Of a stretch of DNA of 64,000 bases, positions 28,863 through 36,787 are shown one piece after another. The notes under the pieces were generated by a model. It made no database searches and was not told the DNA's origin. It saw nothing but the letters and a program-made list of their open reading frames with translations. The number at the start of each line of letters is the position of its first letter. Position 1 is the first letter of the stretch. Origin of the DNA: Blastopirellula sediminis (GTDB lineage: Bacteria > Planctomycetota > Planctomycetia > Pirellulales > Pirellulaceae); the NCBI RefSeq assembly GCF_020966755.1, contig NZ_JAJKFT010000004.1, positions 1,550,001-1,614,000 on the forward strand, in the 5' to 3' direction. Position numbers and translations under genes: made by a program.

Positions 28863-29714
28863 TCAAAGCGAATCGACGATCTCCGCCCGAACGATCATGA
28901 TCAACTCGATCTCTTCCATTTCGCCAGGCGCGGTCTGGCTCTTTCCCATTTGCACGAAGCCGGAGAAGAGATAGGTCTCTCCAGCATTCATCTCAATAGC
29001 GGTGCGGAGCCCCCGAGTGCGCACGCCTGGTACGGTCACATTTCCCGTCGTCACATTCAGACTCGGATCAAGTTCGCTCAATTCCGGGTGCAAATCAAGC
29101 TTGAGTTTTCCCTCTCCCAGCACCACCGGAGTGACGCTCAGCTGCGTGCCGTAAGGGCGAAACTGCGTCGCCGTATTCCCGTCCTTTTGCGCGACCAGAA
29201 TCGGAAACTCACCGCCGACATGCAACGACGCGGGGCGACCGTCAAGCGTCGTGACCGTTGGCTCGGCCAAAACCTTCCAGGCGCCGGCGTGCTTCAAGTC
29301 GGCGATCAGCTTTTTCAAAGCGACGTCGCTATCGAGCGTTCGCGTCATCGAATTGATCCGATCTCTCTCCGCCGCGGACGGCTGTCCCAACTCTTTCGCT
29401 TGTCGAGCCGACAGCACGTCTTCGAATCGATAGGTGGGAGGCCATTTCGCGTCAAATCCAGGAACGTCGATCTCCGCATTGCGCGCCTTCGTCAGCGATA
29501 GCTCGCAAACCTGCACCGAGACGATCACCTGCTGTTGCAGGCCGGTGGCCTTGCGCAGCTGGGCAATCTCCGTCGTCAGCGCATCGCGCGCCGCGATCAG
29601 CCGCTTCAACTCTTCGGCCGCATCGGCACTCTTGGGAGGGCGCAGCGGATTTTGACACCAAGCGACGGCCGGTAGTACGAAGAGGAGCAACAAGGGAAGC
29701 GTGCGTTCCAACAT
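28863..29714 (-). CDS. stand-alone secretin-domain protein
   Basis: This 283-residue protein has a signal peptide (MLERTLPLLLLFVLPAVAWC), a short coiled coil (about 30-60) and a C-terminal domain of the bacterial type II/III secretin family: VTTLDGRPASLHVGGEFP, QFRPYGTQLSVTPVVL, LKLDLHPELSEL and a terminal RAEIV. It lacks the N0/N1 domains needed for a full GspD channel. The Cys at residue 20 could be a lipobox cysteine, so it may be an outer-membrane lipoprotein. No other secretion gene is nearby. Planctomycetes carry many such orphan copies; the role is unknown. Confidence 0.88.
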   Translation of the reverse strand: MLERTLPLLLLFVLPAVAWCQNPLRPPKSADAAEELKRLIAARDALTTEIAQLRKATGLQQQVIVSVQVCELSLTKARNAEIDVPGFDAKWPPTYRFEDVLSARQAKELGQPSAAERDRINSMTRTLDSDVALKKLIADLKHAGAWKVLAEPTVTTLDGRPASLHVGGEFPILVAQKDGNTATQFRPYGTQLSVTPVVLGEGKLKLDLHPELSELDPSLNVTTGNVTVPGVRTRGLRTAIEMNAGETYLFSGFVQMGKSQTAPGEMEEIELIMIVRAEIVDSL

Positions 29715-29844
29715 GGGAGAACTCCGCTGGCGGTTTCGGCAAACTGAAAGTTCGTGCGAGGAGTGTAGCGGCGAATTCGCACGACTTGAATGTCAGTTTG
29801 ATGAGCGGTGCTGCTAGCTGCGCGGGCTGGGTTGCAATCCAGCA

Positions 29845-30261
29845 CTAATCGCCACGCTCGCGCGACACCTGATGACGCAAAGCAAGCCCTGCTTTCGACA
29901 ATGCGTCGATGAACTGCGGATCGAGACAGAGCGATCGGCTTCCGTCGATGGCAAGCATATGCGATTGGATCTCGAGCGTTTTGTCGCAGCGGAATTCTTG
30001 GAGGAGCGCGGCGTGCGACACCAACCAACTCAGAACGCCATCCAGGACTTCCTCTGCGTCGGGTGGACGAATGGCGATTTGGATCGCGGCATAATAGTAT
30101 GCGTCGCCAGAATCCTCTTGCCCTTGATGCAGCCGGCCGTAGATCTCCGCATGGAACAATTCCGGGATCTGATGGATCCGGGGATCAGGGCCGATCATTT
30201 CCAGGATTACGTTATCGATCAGCATAGCTGTGTTATCAAAGGATGGATGATCGCGAACCAA
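29845..30261 (-). CDS. hypothetical protein, 138 residues
   Basis: No family is recognised. The frame is cleanly open from an ATG at 30261, and the product is acidic and soluble, with helices such as AAIQIAIRPPDAEEVLDGVL and a Cys in DKTLEIQSHM's neighbourhood. It has no signal peptide. The gene is isolated between the secretin and PlsC genes, on the same strand. Whether it is expressed is uncertain; composition and length favour a real gene. Confidence 0.6.
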   Translation of the reverse strand: MVRDHPSFDNTAMLIDNVILEMIGPDPRIHQIPELFHAEIYGRLHQGQEDSGDAYYYAAIQIAIRPPDAEEVLDGVLSWLVSHAALLQEFRCDKTLEIQSHMLAIDGSRSLCLDPQFIDALSKAGLALRHQVSRERGD

Positions 30262-30340
30262 CGTACCGATCCATCATAGCAAGAATGAACTTCCAGGCCC
30301 CGCCCTAGCGCCGACGATCAGGCGCCGCCCACATGATCCG

Positions 30341-30982
30341 TTAGTCCCACTCCGGACGATAACACTCTTGGGACAGCTCCTCAAATCGCGTCTGTAGCGA
30401 CGCAACGAACTCGTCGCGATTGCCGGTCCAGGTGACCTGCTCGCCAACAAAGATATCGACAAAGAACGGTACGAGAATTCCTTCGCCCCGCGGCAGGGCT
30501 TTCCCCAAGCCGTGCAAAAAGACCGGCACGATCGGCACGTCTGGCCTGCGCTTGGCGATATGGGCGATTCCATTTTGCAGCTTCGCCATCTGCTCCGGTT
30601 CGCCCCGTGAGCCTTCTGGGAAGAGGATCAGAATCTCATTTCTTTCCAGCCCTTCGCAGATGCCGGCCAAGGGATCGGTACGCATCCCCGCGACGTTCCG
30701 TTCTAGCGGCAAGATGCCGATGATCTTCGTCGAAAACCAGGCGATGCGCGGGTTCTTTAAAAAGTAGTCGGCGGCGGCGACCGGGTGCACCTGGTGAAGA
30801 CGGCGCATGCCAAACAAGGTAATCAACACGATCGCGTCGAGATGGCTATTGTGATTGGCGACGATAATCGCCGGTCCGTTCTGAGGAAGCAACTGGCCGC
30901 GGCGAATGTTCAGTCCCAGCACGATCAGAACGACCGGTCGTACGACAAGCAGGAAGAACAGATATCGCAAGACGTTGTTCAA
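30341..30982 (-). CDS. 1-acyl-sn-glycerol-3-phosphate acyltransferase (PlsC type)
   Basis: This 213-residue membrane-associated enzyme should acylate a lysophosphatidate-like substrate. It has an N-terminal hydrophobic segment, the H-x4-D motif in NHNSHLDA (H44, D49), and motif III FPEGSRGEPEQ, where the Glu-Gly helps bind the phosphate. It lies 58 bp downstream of the CdsA gene and is probably the last gene of a phospholipid operon with CDP-alcohol phosphatidyltransferase. A neighbouring orphan PlsC could act on a special lipid. Confidence 0.92.
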   Translation of the reverse strand: MNNVLRYLFFLLVVRPVVLIVLGLNIRRGQLLPQNGPAIIVANHNSHLDAIVLITLFGMRRLHQVHPVAAADYFLKNPRIAWFSTKIIGILPLERNVAGMRTDPLAGICEGLERNEILILFPEGSRGEPEQMAKLQNGIAHIAKRRPDVPIVPVFLHGLGKALPRGEGILVPFFVDIFVGEQVTWTGNRDEFVASLQTRFEELSQECYRPEWD

Positions 30983-31040
30983 AACCGAAGCTCTCCAAGG
31001 ATGACCCTGTTTCCCGTGGTGTGATCAAACGGGACGCATC

Positions 31041-32054
31041 TTAGCCGTAGCAGTAGTACAAAAAGTGAAAGAAGATCGGGGTCGTGTAGGTAAGGCTATC
31101 GACGCGATCCAGGATACCACCATGCCCTGGCAGCATCGAGCCAGAATCTTTGACGCCCAAGTCGCGCTTCAGCGCAGAGATCGAAAGATCGCCAACGAAG
31201 CCGCTCACTGCGATCAAGGCGCCGCCCAGCGCAGCGGTCTGCCAGTTCAGGATCGTCAGCCAAGGACCTAGCAGCACGGCCAGCACAACCGTCGAGCCAA
31301 TCCCTCCCAGCAGTCCCGCGACGGTCTTCCCGGGGCTGACCGTTGGCGCCGCTCGCATCCGGCCGAACGATTTGCCCCAGATATATTGAGCGACGTCATT
31401 GAACTGCGTGAGCAACACCAGCAACACCAACAGGGCGACGCCAGGGGCGATCTGATTGTCGGGGTCAGGCCAATCCGGCGTCACCAAGGCGGTCTCGGGG
31501 ATCTTCAGCGTCAGCAGCGCCACCATGTGAGAAAGACTGAAGACCATGGTCATCAGGCCCCAATTCAACGTAGAAACGGCCCGCAAATAGCCTTTGGTTT
31601 CACCGATGGAAATGACGCGAGCCGGCAGGAACAAGAACATATAGACCGGGATGAAAACGAGAAACATCCCATACCAGGCGATGTAGGCCAGGTAATACTG
31701 AACCGGGATCGCTAGATAGGCCCAGAAGAGAACCCGCCGATCTGCGCGGCGCGTCGGAATCAACGAGAAGTATTCCTTCAGCGCCAGAAAACTAACGAAG
31801 GCCAGGAAGATGGCCGACAACATCGGCGACAGCACCACGGCAAGTCCGAACATCCAGGCGATCACCCACCAGGTGCGCACGCGTAGCCGCAGTTCGGTAT
31901 GGTCCCGATCGGGCTGCAGCCGCTGCTGCACTCTTACCAGGATGCTGGCGATCACCAGCGCCAGGGCGATGCCGCTAAGCGTGATGATCACTTCGGTCGT
32001 CAGATGCTCGAACCGCGTCCATCCGCTCAGCCATTCCATTAGCGATTCGCTCAT
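31041..32054 (-). CDS. phosphatidate cytidylyltransferase (CdsA family)
   Basis: This 337-residue multi-helix membrane protein makes CDP-diacylglycerol from CTP and phosphatidate. The family signature is intact near the C-terminus: SALKRDLGVKDSGSMLPGHG, then GILDRVDS. It overlaps the preceding CDP-alcohol phosphatidyltransferase by 4 bp (ATGA), a sign of coupled translation, so the activated lipid is probably passed to that enzyme. As this is an operon copy, it is perhaps not the sole housekeeping CdsA. Confidence 0.94.
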   Translation of the reverse strand: MSESLMEWLSGWTRFEHLTTEVIITLSGIALALVIASILVRVQQRLQPDRDHTELRLRVRTWWVIAWMFGLAVVLSPMLSAIFLAFVSFLALKEYFSLIPTRRADRRVLFWAYLAIPVQYYLAYIAWYGMFLVFIPVYMFLFLPARVISIGETKGYLRAVSTLNWGLMTMVFSLSHMVALLTLKIPETALVTPDWPDPDNQIAPGVALLVLLVLLTQFNDVAQYIWGKSFGRMRAAPTVSPGKTVAGLLGGIGSTVVLAVLLGPWLTILNWQTAALGGALIAVSGFVGDLSISALKRDLGVKDSGSMLPGHGGILDRVDSLTYTTPIFFHFLYYCYG

Positions 32055-32773
32055 TGGACCGACTCCCGATTCGCAGCACGCTCACGCATTCTGTTCGCGA
32101 TGACGCTCAGACGTCTCACCGCGGTGACCAACCCGCCCAGGCAGACAATAAGGAGAGCCACGGCTGCGATCCCCATTTGCGTGTCGGAATGGATCGGTTG
32201 CCACGCATCAGGAAGCAACGCACATGCTACGCACGTGAGCGTCATCAACGCCATGCGCTGCTGTTTGGCGAACGGACCGAGAAAGACTTGTCCGACGCCG
32301 ACGCTGGCGCCAATGGCTCGAACGTAAGCCACAAACACCGCAATCAACGCCGCCGCCATCCCGGCAATGGGATTTCCGCCATAGGCCAGGCCGGCGCCGA
32401 TCAAAATCGCCGGGTCGGAAAGACGGTCCGGCACTTCGTTGAAAAGTTCGCCCACCGCGGAGGCCTTGCCCCCTTCGACCGCCACCATGCCGTCCAGCAG
32501 ATTGGCGATCAGTCGCAGTTGGATGAAGACCGCGCCGGCAAGCCACAAGCCGCGTCTTAGCAGCTCCGATTCCACCTGCGAAGTCGCCGCCAGGCAAATC
32601 CCCGCAAGCACCGCTGCGAACACGCTGCTGACCGAAATAGCGTTCGGGGTAACGCCAGAATTCGCCAGCTTCGCCGCGAGCCATTGAAAGAATGGCCACT
32701 GTCGACTTTTCAGGGGGCGTCGGCCGGCAGGCTCCTCCGCAGGGCTCGGCGATGTGGAAGCGGTTTCGGCCAT
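32051..32773 (-). CDS. CDP-alcohol phosphatidyltransferase, variant motif
   Basis: This 240-residue, six-helix-type protein belongs to the CDP-alcohol phosphatidyltransferase family, which swaps the CMP of CDP-lipid for an alcohol. The family motif D-x2-D-G-x2-A-R-x8-G-x3-D-x3-D is recognisable but altered: N91 replaces the first Asp, D94 and G95 are kept, V99 replaces Arg, G108 is kept, N112 replaces the third Asp and D116 is kept. Such changes suggest a separate subfamily (the E. coli YnbA branch may be related) with a different head group or a lost activity. It precedes CdsA with a 4-bp overlap. Confidence 0.88.
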   Translation of the reverse strand: MAETASTSPSPAEEPAGRRPLKSRQWPFFQWLAAKLANSGVTPNAISVSSVFAAVLAGICLAATSQVESELLRRGLWLAGAVFIQLRLIANLLDGMVAVEGGKASAVGELFNEVPDRLSDPAILIGAGLAYGGNPIAGMAAALIAVFVAYVRAIGASVGVGQVFLGPFAKQQRMALMTLTCVACALLPDAWQPIHSDTQMGIAAVALLIVCLGGLVTAVRRLSVIANRMRERAANRESVQ

Positions 32774-32775
32774 TC

Positions 32776-33123
32776 TTAGCGTCCCATAAGGTACATTCCA
32801 CCAATCAACAGCAGCATGCCAGCTACGTTGATCGGGCGAATCGGCGTTTCGTAAGCCAGGAGCCCGATCAAGGCGGCCCAGATGAAGGTAGTCGCGTAAA
32901 CCGGATACAGAACGGACAACGCTCCTCCCTTTTTAAATGCGGCCACGAATAGCACCATCACCGCGATATAACAAACGACGCCCCCCAGAATCCGCGGATT
33001 GAGCAAATAACTGCTGATTGAACCGCCTGCGGCGTCGGCGCCCGACTTATACAGAAACTGCCCCACGGCCCCAATCAAGGAAGCCAGCAGAAAGAGCAGG
33101 ATCGACATGTACGGAGTTGACAC
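32776..33123 (-). CDS. small four-helix transporter of the SMR/EamA type
   Basis: This 115-residue membrane protein has four predicted helices and the look of an SMR/EmrE-like or half-EamA transporter: GQFLYKSGADAAGG, then KKGGALSVLYPVYATTFIW and a C-terminal NVAGMLLLIGG. It is the first gene of a run with CDP-alcohol phosphatidyltransferase, CdsA and PlsC, only 2 bp from the next gene. In that context it might flip a lipid-linked product or export a head group; family members normally export small cations or act as flippases (ArnE/F-like). Confidence 0.85.
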   Translation of the reverse strand: MSTPYMSILLFLLASLIGAVGQFLYKSGADAAGGSISSYLLNPRILGGVVCYIAVMVLFVAAFKKGGALSVLYPVYATTFIWAALIGLLAYETPIRPINVAGMLLLIGGMYLMGR

Positions 33124-33581
33124 AGGAGATCTCCTCCCTCAGAAGTGAAAGAAAAGTCGGCGAGGCAACAGGAGCCGCATAGCAAGTCAGCGGCGCCCCA
33201 GCGATGGAACGCTGCGTAGATCATAGTTGGCGGCCCCTCCCAAATCACCTTCTTACTGGCCACTTCCAGCGAGACTTCTTCAAGGTCGTCTTCTTCGCGA
33301 GGAATATGCCCCTTTTTTTCTGATTTTCTCGATTTGGATGGTCCAGATTTTGAGTTACAGGTCATTGCCTAGCGGCTGAGCAAGACCGACGACTTTTCTC
33401 AAGTCGTCGGGGCGACCCACAGCCAGCCAATCCGATCAGACGCACCTACGTCTTCCATCAGATTCGACGCTGGCCTGTTTCTGAACAGCCAAAAAAGAAG
33501 CCTACGTGCCGAAACGGCCAAGGTGGGGCGGATGAAGTTGGCGTGCTCTAGCGCTAGCGATCCCGCTTGCGCCGGACGAAC
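33124..33581. other. intergenic region, mostly without genes
   Basis: About 460 bp separate the SMR-like gene from the next unknown gene. A 96-codon frame overlaps the SMR start here but has no ribosome site, and its C-terminal half reads as low-grade Cys-rich sequence, so it is left out. The one clear structure is the hairpin at 33386-33410. Confidence 0.5.
33386..33410. repeat. perfect 10-bp stem-loop
   Basis: CCGACGACTT at 33386-33395 and AAGTCGTCGG at 33401-33410 form a perfect 10-bp hairpin with a 5-nt loop (TTCTC). No T-run follows on either strand, so it is not a classical terminator. It may be a member of a dispersed intergenic repeat family. Confidence 0.7.
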
Positions 33582-34061
33582 CTACCCATAAAAACAAGAA
33601 TAAATCTCCAGGCCTTGCGCCAGCGCCGACTGCGACAACTGCCGAAAGGTCTCGGCCGATTCCAGATTCAGCCGTTCGCGGGTCGACTCTTCCTCGTCGT
33701 CGAAGAATTCGGCGGCCGCCTCGATCCACTTCTGTAAGATCGCTTCGTCCAACGTGGCGCCAGCGATCGCTTCGACATGCGGTACGCTCAAAGCGACGAT
33801 CCAGGGGCCCATCTCTTCGTTGATCGCGCGGACCAGTTCGCTCCGCGCCGTTTGGGTCGAGAGATCTCCGTTGCTCGACGGGATCGCGGCGGCCAAGAGT
33901 TCGAACTCAGTGTCGCCGATATTCCGGAGCGTGATCTTGGTCGCCATCTCCTCTTCGATTTCCGCCTGACGATCTTCATCCAGATCCTTCAGCGCGTCGG
34001 CCCACCGTTCAATTTGTTCTCGGGTGCAAAGGAAGTAGTCGATGAATTGAGCCATGGCCAT
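33582..34061 (-). CDS. hypothetical protein, 159 residues
   Basis: This soluble acidic protein is not recognised. The frame starts MAMAQFIDYFLCTREQIERW, so the real start may be the second Met (34055). It is mostly helical with many Glu residues in the middle (DEDRQAEIEEEM; EFFDDEEESTRERL). No motif, signal or membrane segment is seen. The C-terminus ends CFYG. It stands alone, with no obvious operon. Confidence 0.7.
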   Translation of the reverse strand: MAMAQFIDYFLCTREQIERWADALKDLDEDRQAEIEEEMATKITLRNIGDTEFELLAAAIPSSNGDLSTQTARSELVRAINEEMGPWIVALSVPHVEAIAGATLDEAILQKWIEAAAEFFDDEEESTRERLNLESAETFRQLSQSALAQGLEIYSCFYG

Positions 34062-34143
34062 GAAGGTTTTCTGCCGAGGAGCGGTGGAAGAGAAGTTGCG
34101 GAGGAATCTGCAGTGTAGCGATTCGTGGTCCGTTGGGTACTAG

Positions 34144-35568
34144 TCAAAATGTGGGAACTTCTTGCCGCGGCGCCGCTCCGAATTGTTTCGCCGCATTTCG
34201 GAGGCTGTTCCGGACGTTCTCGTCTGGGGTGATGGCGATCAAGGCCTCAAAATAGTGAGGCAAATCGGGCCACGCGATCTTTTCCTTTTCGCAGAATCTC
34301 GCGTAGTCGCAAAGCCTCGAAACCGCCGAACAGGCGACCGGCATGGCGCTCTGCGAGATCATTGCCTCCACTTGCTGAAGCCCTTCGTGGTGAACGGACT
34401 TCGTCGCTTTGCTTTCGTCTTGCATCAGATTCAGCAAGCCGCCTAGATAGAGATAATTGGTGTGTCGGTCGAGGTTCATTTGCGCCGGGCGACAATCGCG
34501 ATAGAACTGAAACAACGCTTTGCTTAAAGCAGGTTGTCCAGCCTCATGCAGGAAACAAGCGTCCCGGATGGCGGCGAGTCGGAAAATGCACTCTTCATCT
34601 TCCGCCATTCTCTTGAGCGTTTGTAAGGCCTCCAAGCGGGACGAAAGGGGCGCCGATTTGTAGCCGGTTCGAACCAGGAAGCTGATTTCCCGTTCGCCGT
34701 AGTAACGCTCGTCCGGCGATACCGAATCCATTTCGGATAAAGCTTCCAGGCGACGCAAATGGCAGTCGAACCGTGCAAGTTGCTCCTGGTTCGTGAGCGA
34801 TCTGGCAGCCAAGCGGTAATTCACAAACTCGTAAACCAGGCTATGGCACTTCGGGTCTTTTAGAAGCTGCCAACAGGCGTCGATCTTTTGCTCGCTGGTA
34901 ATCGGGGCGCGCACCCGACCATAGGCGGTGAGAAAATTCCGATCGGTGACGGTATCCTGGGCGTCACTGACCGACAGGCACCAACGTGCAAAAAACGGAT
35001 CAGGATCCAAACAACCCACCAAAATCCGCTGGGCCGCTTGTTCGTCATTTCGCGTCGTCAAGATTTCGGCGATCCGGTCTAGTCGCTTGAGTTCCGACTC
35101 GGACGCCGGCGCAAAGAAGATTTCTCGGGGATAGTATTTGTCTGGTGGAAAGTAGGAGTACAGAACTTTGTCGCCAACTTGCGGCGGAACCTTGTTTTCC
35201 GACACGGCCAACCAAGAATCACGCACATACCAGAGCGATTCGATTTTCAACGTCTGTTCATGGAACGGTTTTCCAAAGATGACGCGATCGATGGCCAGCG
35301 TCAGCCGCAACTCGATGTAATCTGGGTGATGCCATTTGTCGATGTCTTCCTTGCCGGTCTTTTCAATCTGGGTAATGGTTCCCAGCAATAGCGTTCCCTC
35401 ATTGACGAGATAGGTAAACCTGCTGCCGTAGGGATCAACGCCGGGGTAGCGCGGTCGGTAACCCGACAGCACCTGGGCGCGGGCGGAAGTTGCGGAGATG
35501 CATAACGTCAGCAACATGCATGACGCGAACAGGAATGGTCTCATTCGCAGGGGGAAGAAGCGGGGCAT
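34144..35568 (-). CDS. hypothetical secreted protein, 474 residues
   Basis: The N-terminus is a signal peptide (RPFLFASCMLLTLCISATSARA, cleavage near residue 31). Residues about 50-150 resemble a beta-rich domain (LLLGTITQIEK, IELRLTLAIDRVIFG, QVGDKVLYSYFP), possibly an OB-like barrel. The rest is helical, with repeats of about 30-40 residues that could be HEAT-like. No catalytic motif is visible. The product is probably periplasmic or outer-membrane associated; the function is unknown. Confidence 0.75.
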   Translation of the reverse strand: MPRFFPLRMRPFLFASCMLLTLCISATSARAQVLSGYRPRYPGVDPYGSRFTYLVNEGTLLLGTITQIEKTGKEDIDKWHHPDYIELRLTLAIDRVIFGKPFHEQTLKIESLWYVRDSWLAVSENKVPPQVGDKVLYSYFPPDKYYPREIFFAPASESELKRLDRIAEILTTRNDEQAAQRILVGCLDPDPFFARWCLSVSDAQDTVTDRNFLTAYGRVRAPITSEQKIDACWQLLKDPKCHSLVYEFVNYRLAARSLTNQEQLARFDCHLRRLEALSEMDSVSPDERYYGEREISFLVRTGYKSAPLSSRLEALQTLKRMAEDEECIFRLAAIRDACFLHEAGQPALSKALFQFYRDCRPAQMNLDRHTNYLYLGGLLNLMQDESKATKSVHHEGLQQVEAMISQSAMPVACSAVSRLCDYARFCEKEKIAWPDLPHYFEALIAITPDENVRNSLRNAAKQFGAAPRQEVPTF

Positions 35569-35769
35569 GTGCGATCTCGGCAGCAGGAGGAGAAACGAGA
35601 ATTTGCCAAGCGAATTCTAAACATTTCTGCCTGCTCCCGCCTCATAAATGTCGCTTGACAAAGCGCACGCAATCGTGGTCGATTGCAGGGTGGTTTTGCG
35701 GATTGCTCTATCGCGAGATTGGAAGTTGGTAGGTGGAAGATGAATCGAAACGCTCCAGTCCGGGCGTGG

Positions 35770-35892
35770 AAAAAAACGCGCGAGCGGTCCAGTCCAGTGA
35801 TCAAAATGTGACCGGCGGGTTTCCCAGATTGCCGTGCGGGGCGGATGGGCAAGGTGACGCAAAAATAAATGCGTTCGCGGTCCAGTCCAGTG
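35770..35892. repeat. dispersed repeat, copy A
   Basis: This unit runs from a short A-tract through GCGGTCCAGTCCAGTGA, a middle with CCCAGATTGCCGTGCGGG, a second A-rich tract and a second GCGGTCCAGTCCAGTG. The same order recurs at 36126-36250, with few differences. The repeated CCAGTCCAGTG words at both ends mark the boundaries. Confidence 0.8.
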
Positions 35893-35930
35893 TCAGCGTC
35901 TTCAGCCCCATCGGGGCGGCGCTAATGTAG

Positions 35931-35966
35931 CCTAGGGTAAGTCGCCCATGGCGACGCAGCCCTAGG
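35931..35966. repeat. nested inverted repeat
   Basis: CCTAGGG at 35931-35937 pairs with CCCTAGG at 35960-35966, and inside it GTCGCC (35941-35946) pairs with GGCGAC (35950-35955) around a CAT loop. A related sequence near 36057-36100 keeps CCTAGGGCTAC but not the full palindrome. Confidence 0.65.
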
Positions 35967-36125
35967 TAGGCTGACGCGGATCAATCGAAAGCCCCAACGG
36001 GGCGAACTAAAATTCATGAACGTCCAGTCCAACGTCACCAATTTTTGGGGTCGTGTAACCTAGGGCTACATCACCTGCGGCGATTCCACCCTGGGCTGCT
36101 TTAGTAGCGCCCCGTTGGGGCTCAA

Positions 36126-36250
36126 GAAAAAATGTGCGCCGGCGGTCCAGTCCAGTGAGCCAAATGGGACCGGCAGGTTTCCCAGATTGCCGTGCGGGGC
36201 GGATGGGTAAGGCGACGTAAAAAAAATGCGTTCGCGGTCCAGTCCAGTGA
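36126..36250. repeat. dispersed repeat, copy B
   Basis: Second copy of the unit at 35770-35892, with the same CCAGTCCAGTGA ends and the CCCAGATTGCCGTGCGGG core. A shorter third copy (A-tract, GCGGTCCAGTCC) lies at about 36349-36377. Hairpins GCCCC-AT-CGGGGC (35905-35917), GCCCC-AAC-GGGGC (35991-36003) and GCCCC-GTT-GGGGC (36109-36121) lie between and beside the copies. Confidence 0.8.
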
Positions 36251-36521
36251 TGGGGTGGAGTTTGGTTGGTGAGGCCGAGCGGAGGGCGCGGCGTCTTGTC
36301 GCTGCGTGACTCGCCCAGTCTTCGGGAGACTGGACGGGCCAACCGGTTTGAAAAAAAGTGTGCGGGCGGTCCAGTCCTGGGATCGAAGACATGCTCATCC
36401 GGCGAAGACGCCGCAAGAGCATGGCACCAGTGCCAGTCGGTCCGTGGTCTGGCTCGACTGAGTGGTTGGCAAAGAGACGGCTCACAGAGCCGTGGCACGC
36501 GGTATAGGTAGAATGCGCATG

Positions 36522-36554
36522 AAAAAACGAGCCGTCTAAAAGACTGCTCGTTTT
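36522..36554 (-). terminator. terminator downstream of the tRNA gene
   Basis: On the minus strand, CGAGCAGTCT and AGACGGCTCG form a 10-bp interrupted stem, followed by TTTTTT. It lies about 32 nt past the 3' end of the tRNA. The plus-strand reading also gives a TTTT, so it might act in both directions. Confidence 0.8.
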
Positions 36555-36585
36555 GATGTAAGTGTTTGCTGATAAACAGCTTAAG

Positions 36586-36659
36586 TAGCGGCGGAGGGAT
36601 TCGAACCCCCGACACGCGGATTATGATTCCGCTGCTCTAACCGACTGAGCTACGCCGCC
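36586..36659 (-). tRNA. tRNA, anticodon CAT (probably elongator Met)
   Basis: A 74-nt cloverleaf reads from the minus strand: acceptor GGCGGCG pairing with CGCCGCT (G-U at the end), D-arm GCTC/GAGC, anticodon stem GCGGA/TCCGC with loop ATCATAA, and T-arm with GGTTCGAATC. No CCA is encoded. The absence of three G-C pairs in the anticodon stem argues against the initiator. A CAT anticodon could also be lysidine-modified Ile, so Met is the best but not the only reading. Confidence 0.93.
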
Positions 36660-36671
36660 AGAAGATGGTTA

Positions 36672-36700
36672 AATCTAAGCGTCACCTTTATATAGGTCAA
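36672..36700 (-). promoter_or_regulatory. sigma-70-type promoter of the tRNA
   Basis: On the minus strand TTGACC (36695-36700) and TAGATT (36672-36677) are separated by 17 bp, predicting a start a few bases before the tRNA 5' end at 36659. Confidence 0.6.
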
Positions 36701-36787
36701 GGAGGGTGAAGGCCGCGAGAAGGTTCTCGCCATTTTTTGGGGTAGGATTGTTCGGTATCGACCGGGATTGTTCCCCTAACAGTTGGT

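Larger units (their letters stand above)
35569..36585. other. repeat-rich intergenic region
   Basis: About 1 kb without a convincing gene. It contains two roughly 120-bp direct repeats, a third short copy, three identical-type GCCCC hairpins, an intercalated long cruciform and the tRNA terminator. Frames that span it on the minus strand translate the repeats as a recurrent motif and are judged spurious. Confidence 0.8.

Noticed and set aside
33075-33365. A 96-codon minus-strand frame overlapping the start of the SMR-like gene
   Set aside because: Cys-rich, low-complexity-like tail, no ribosome site and no family; judged a chance frame.
35770-36377. CRISPR-like array
   Set aside because: Repeats are about 120 bp, only two full copies, without regular spacers, and no cas gene is nearby.
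36007-36615. A 202-codon minus-strand frame across the repeat region
   Set aside because: It translates the dispersed repeats (recurrent TGLDR/TFF-type words) and the tRNA end, so it is an artefact of the repeats.
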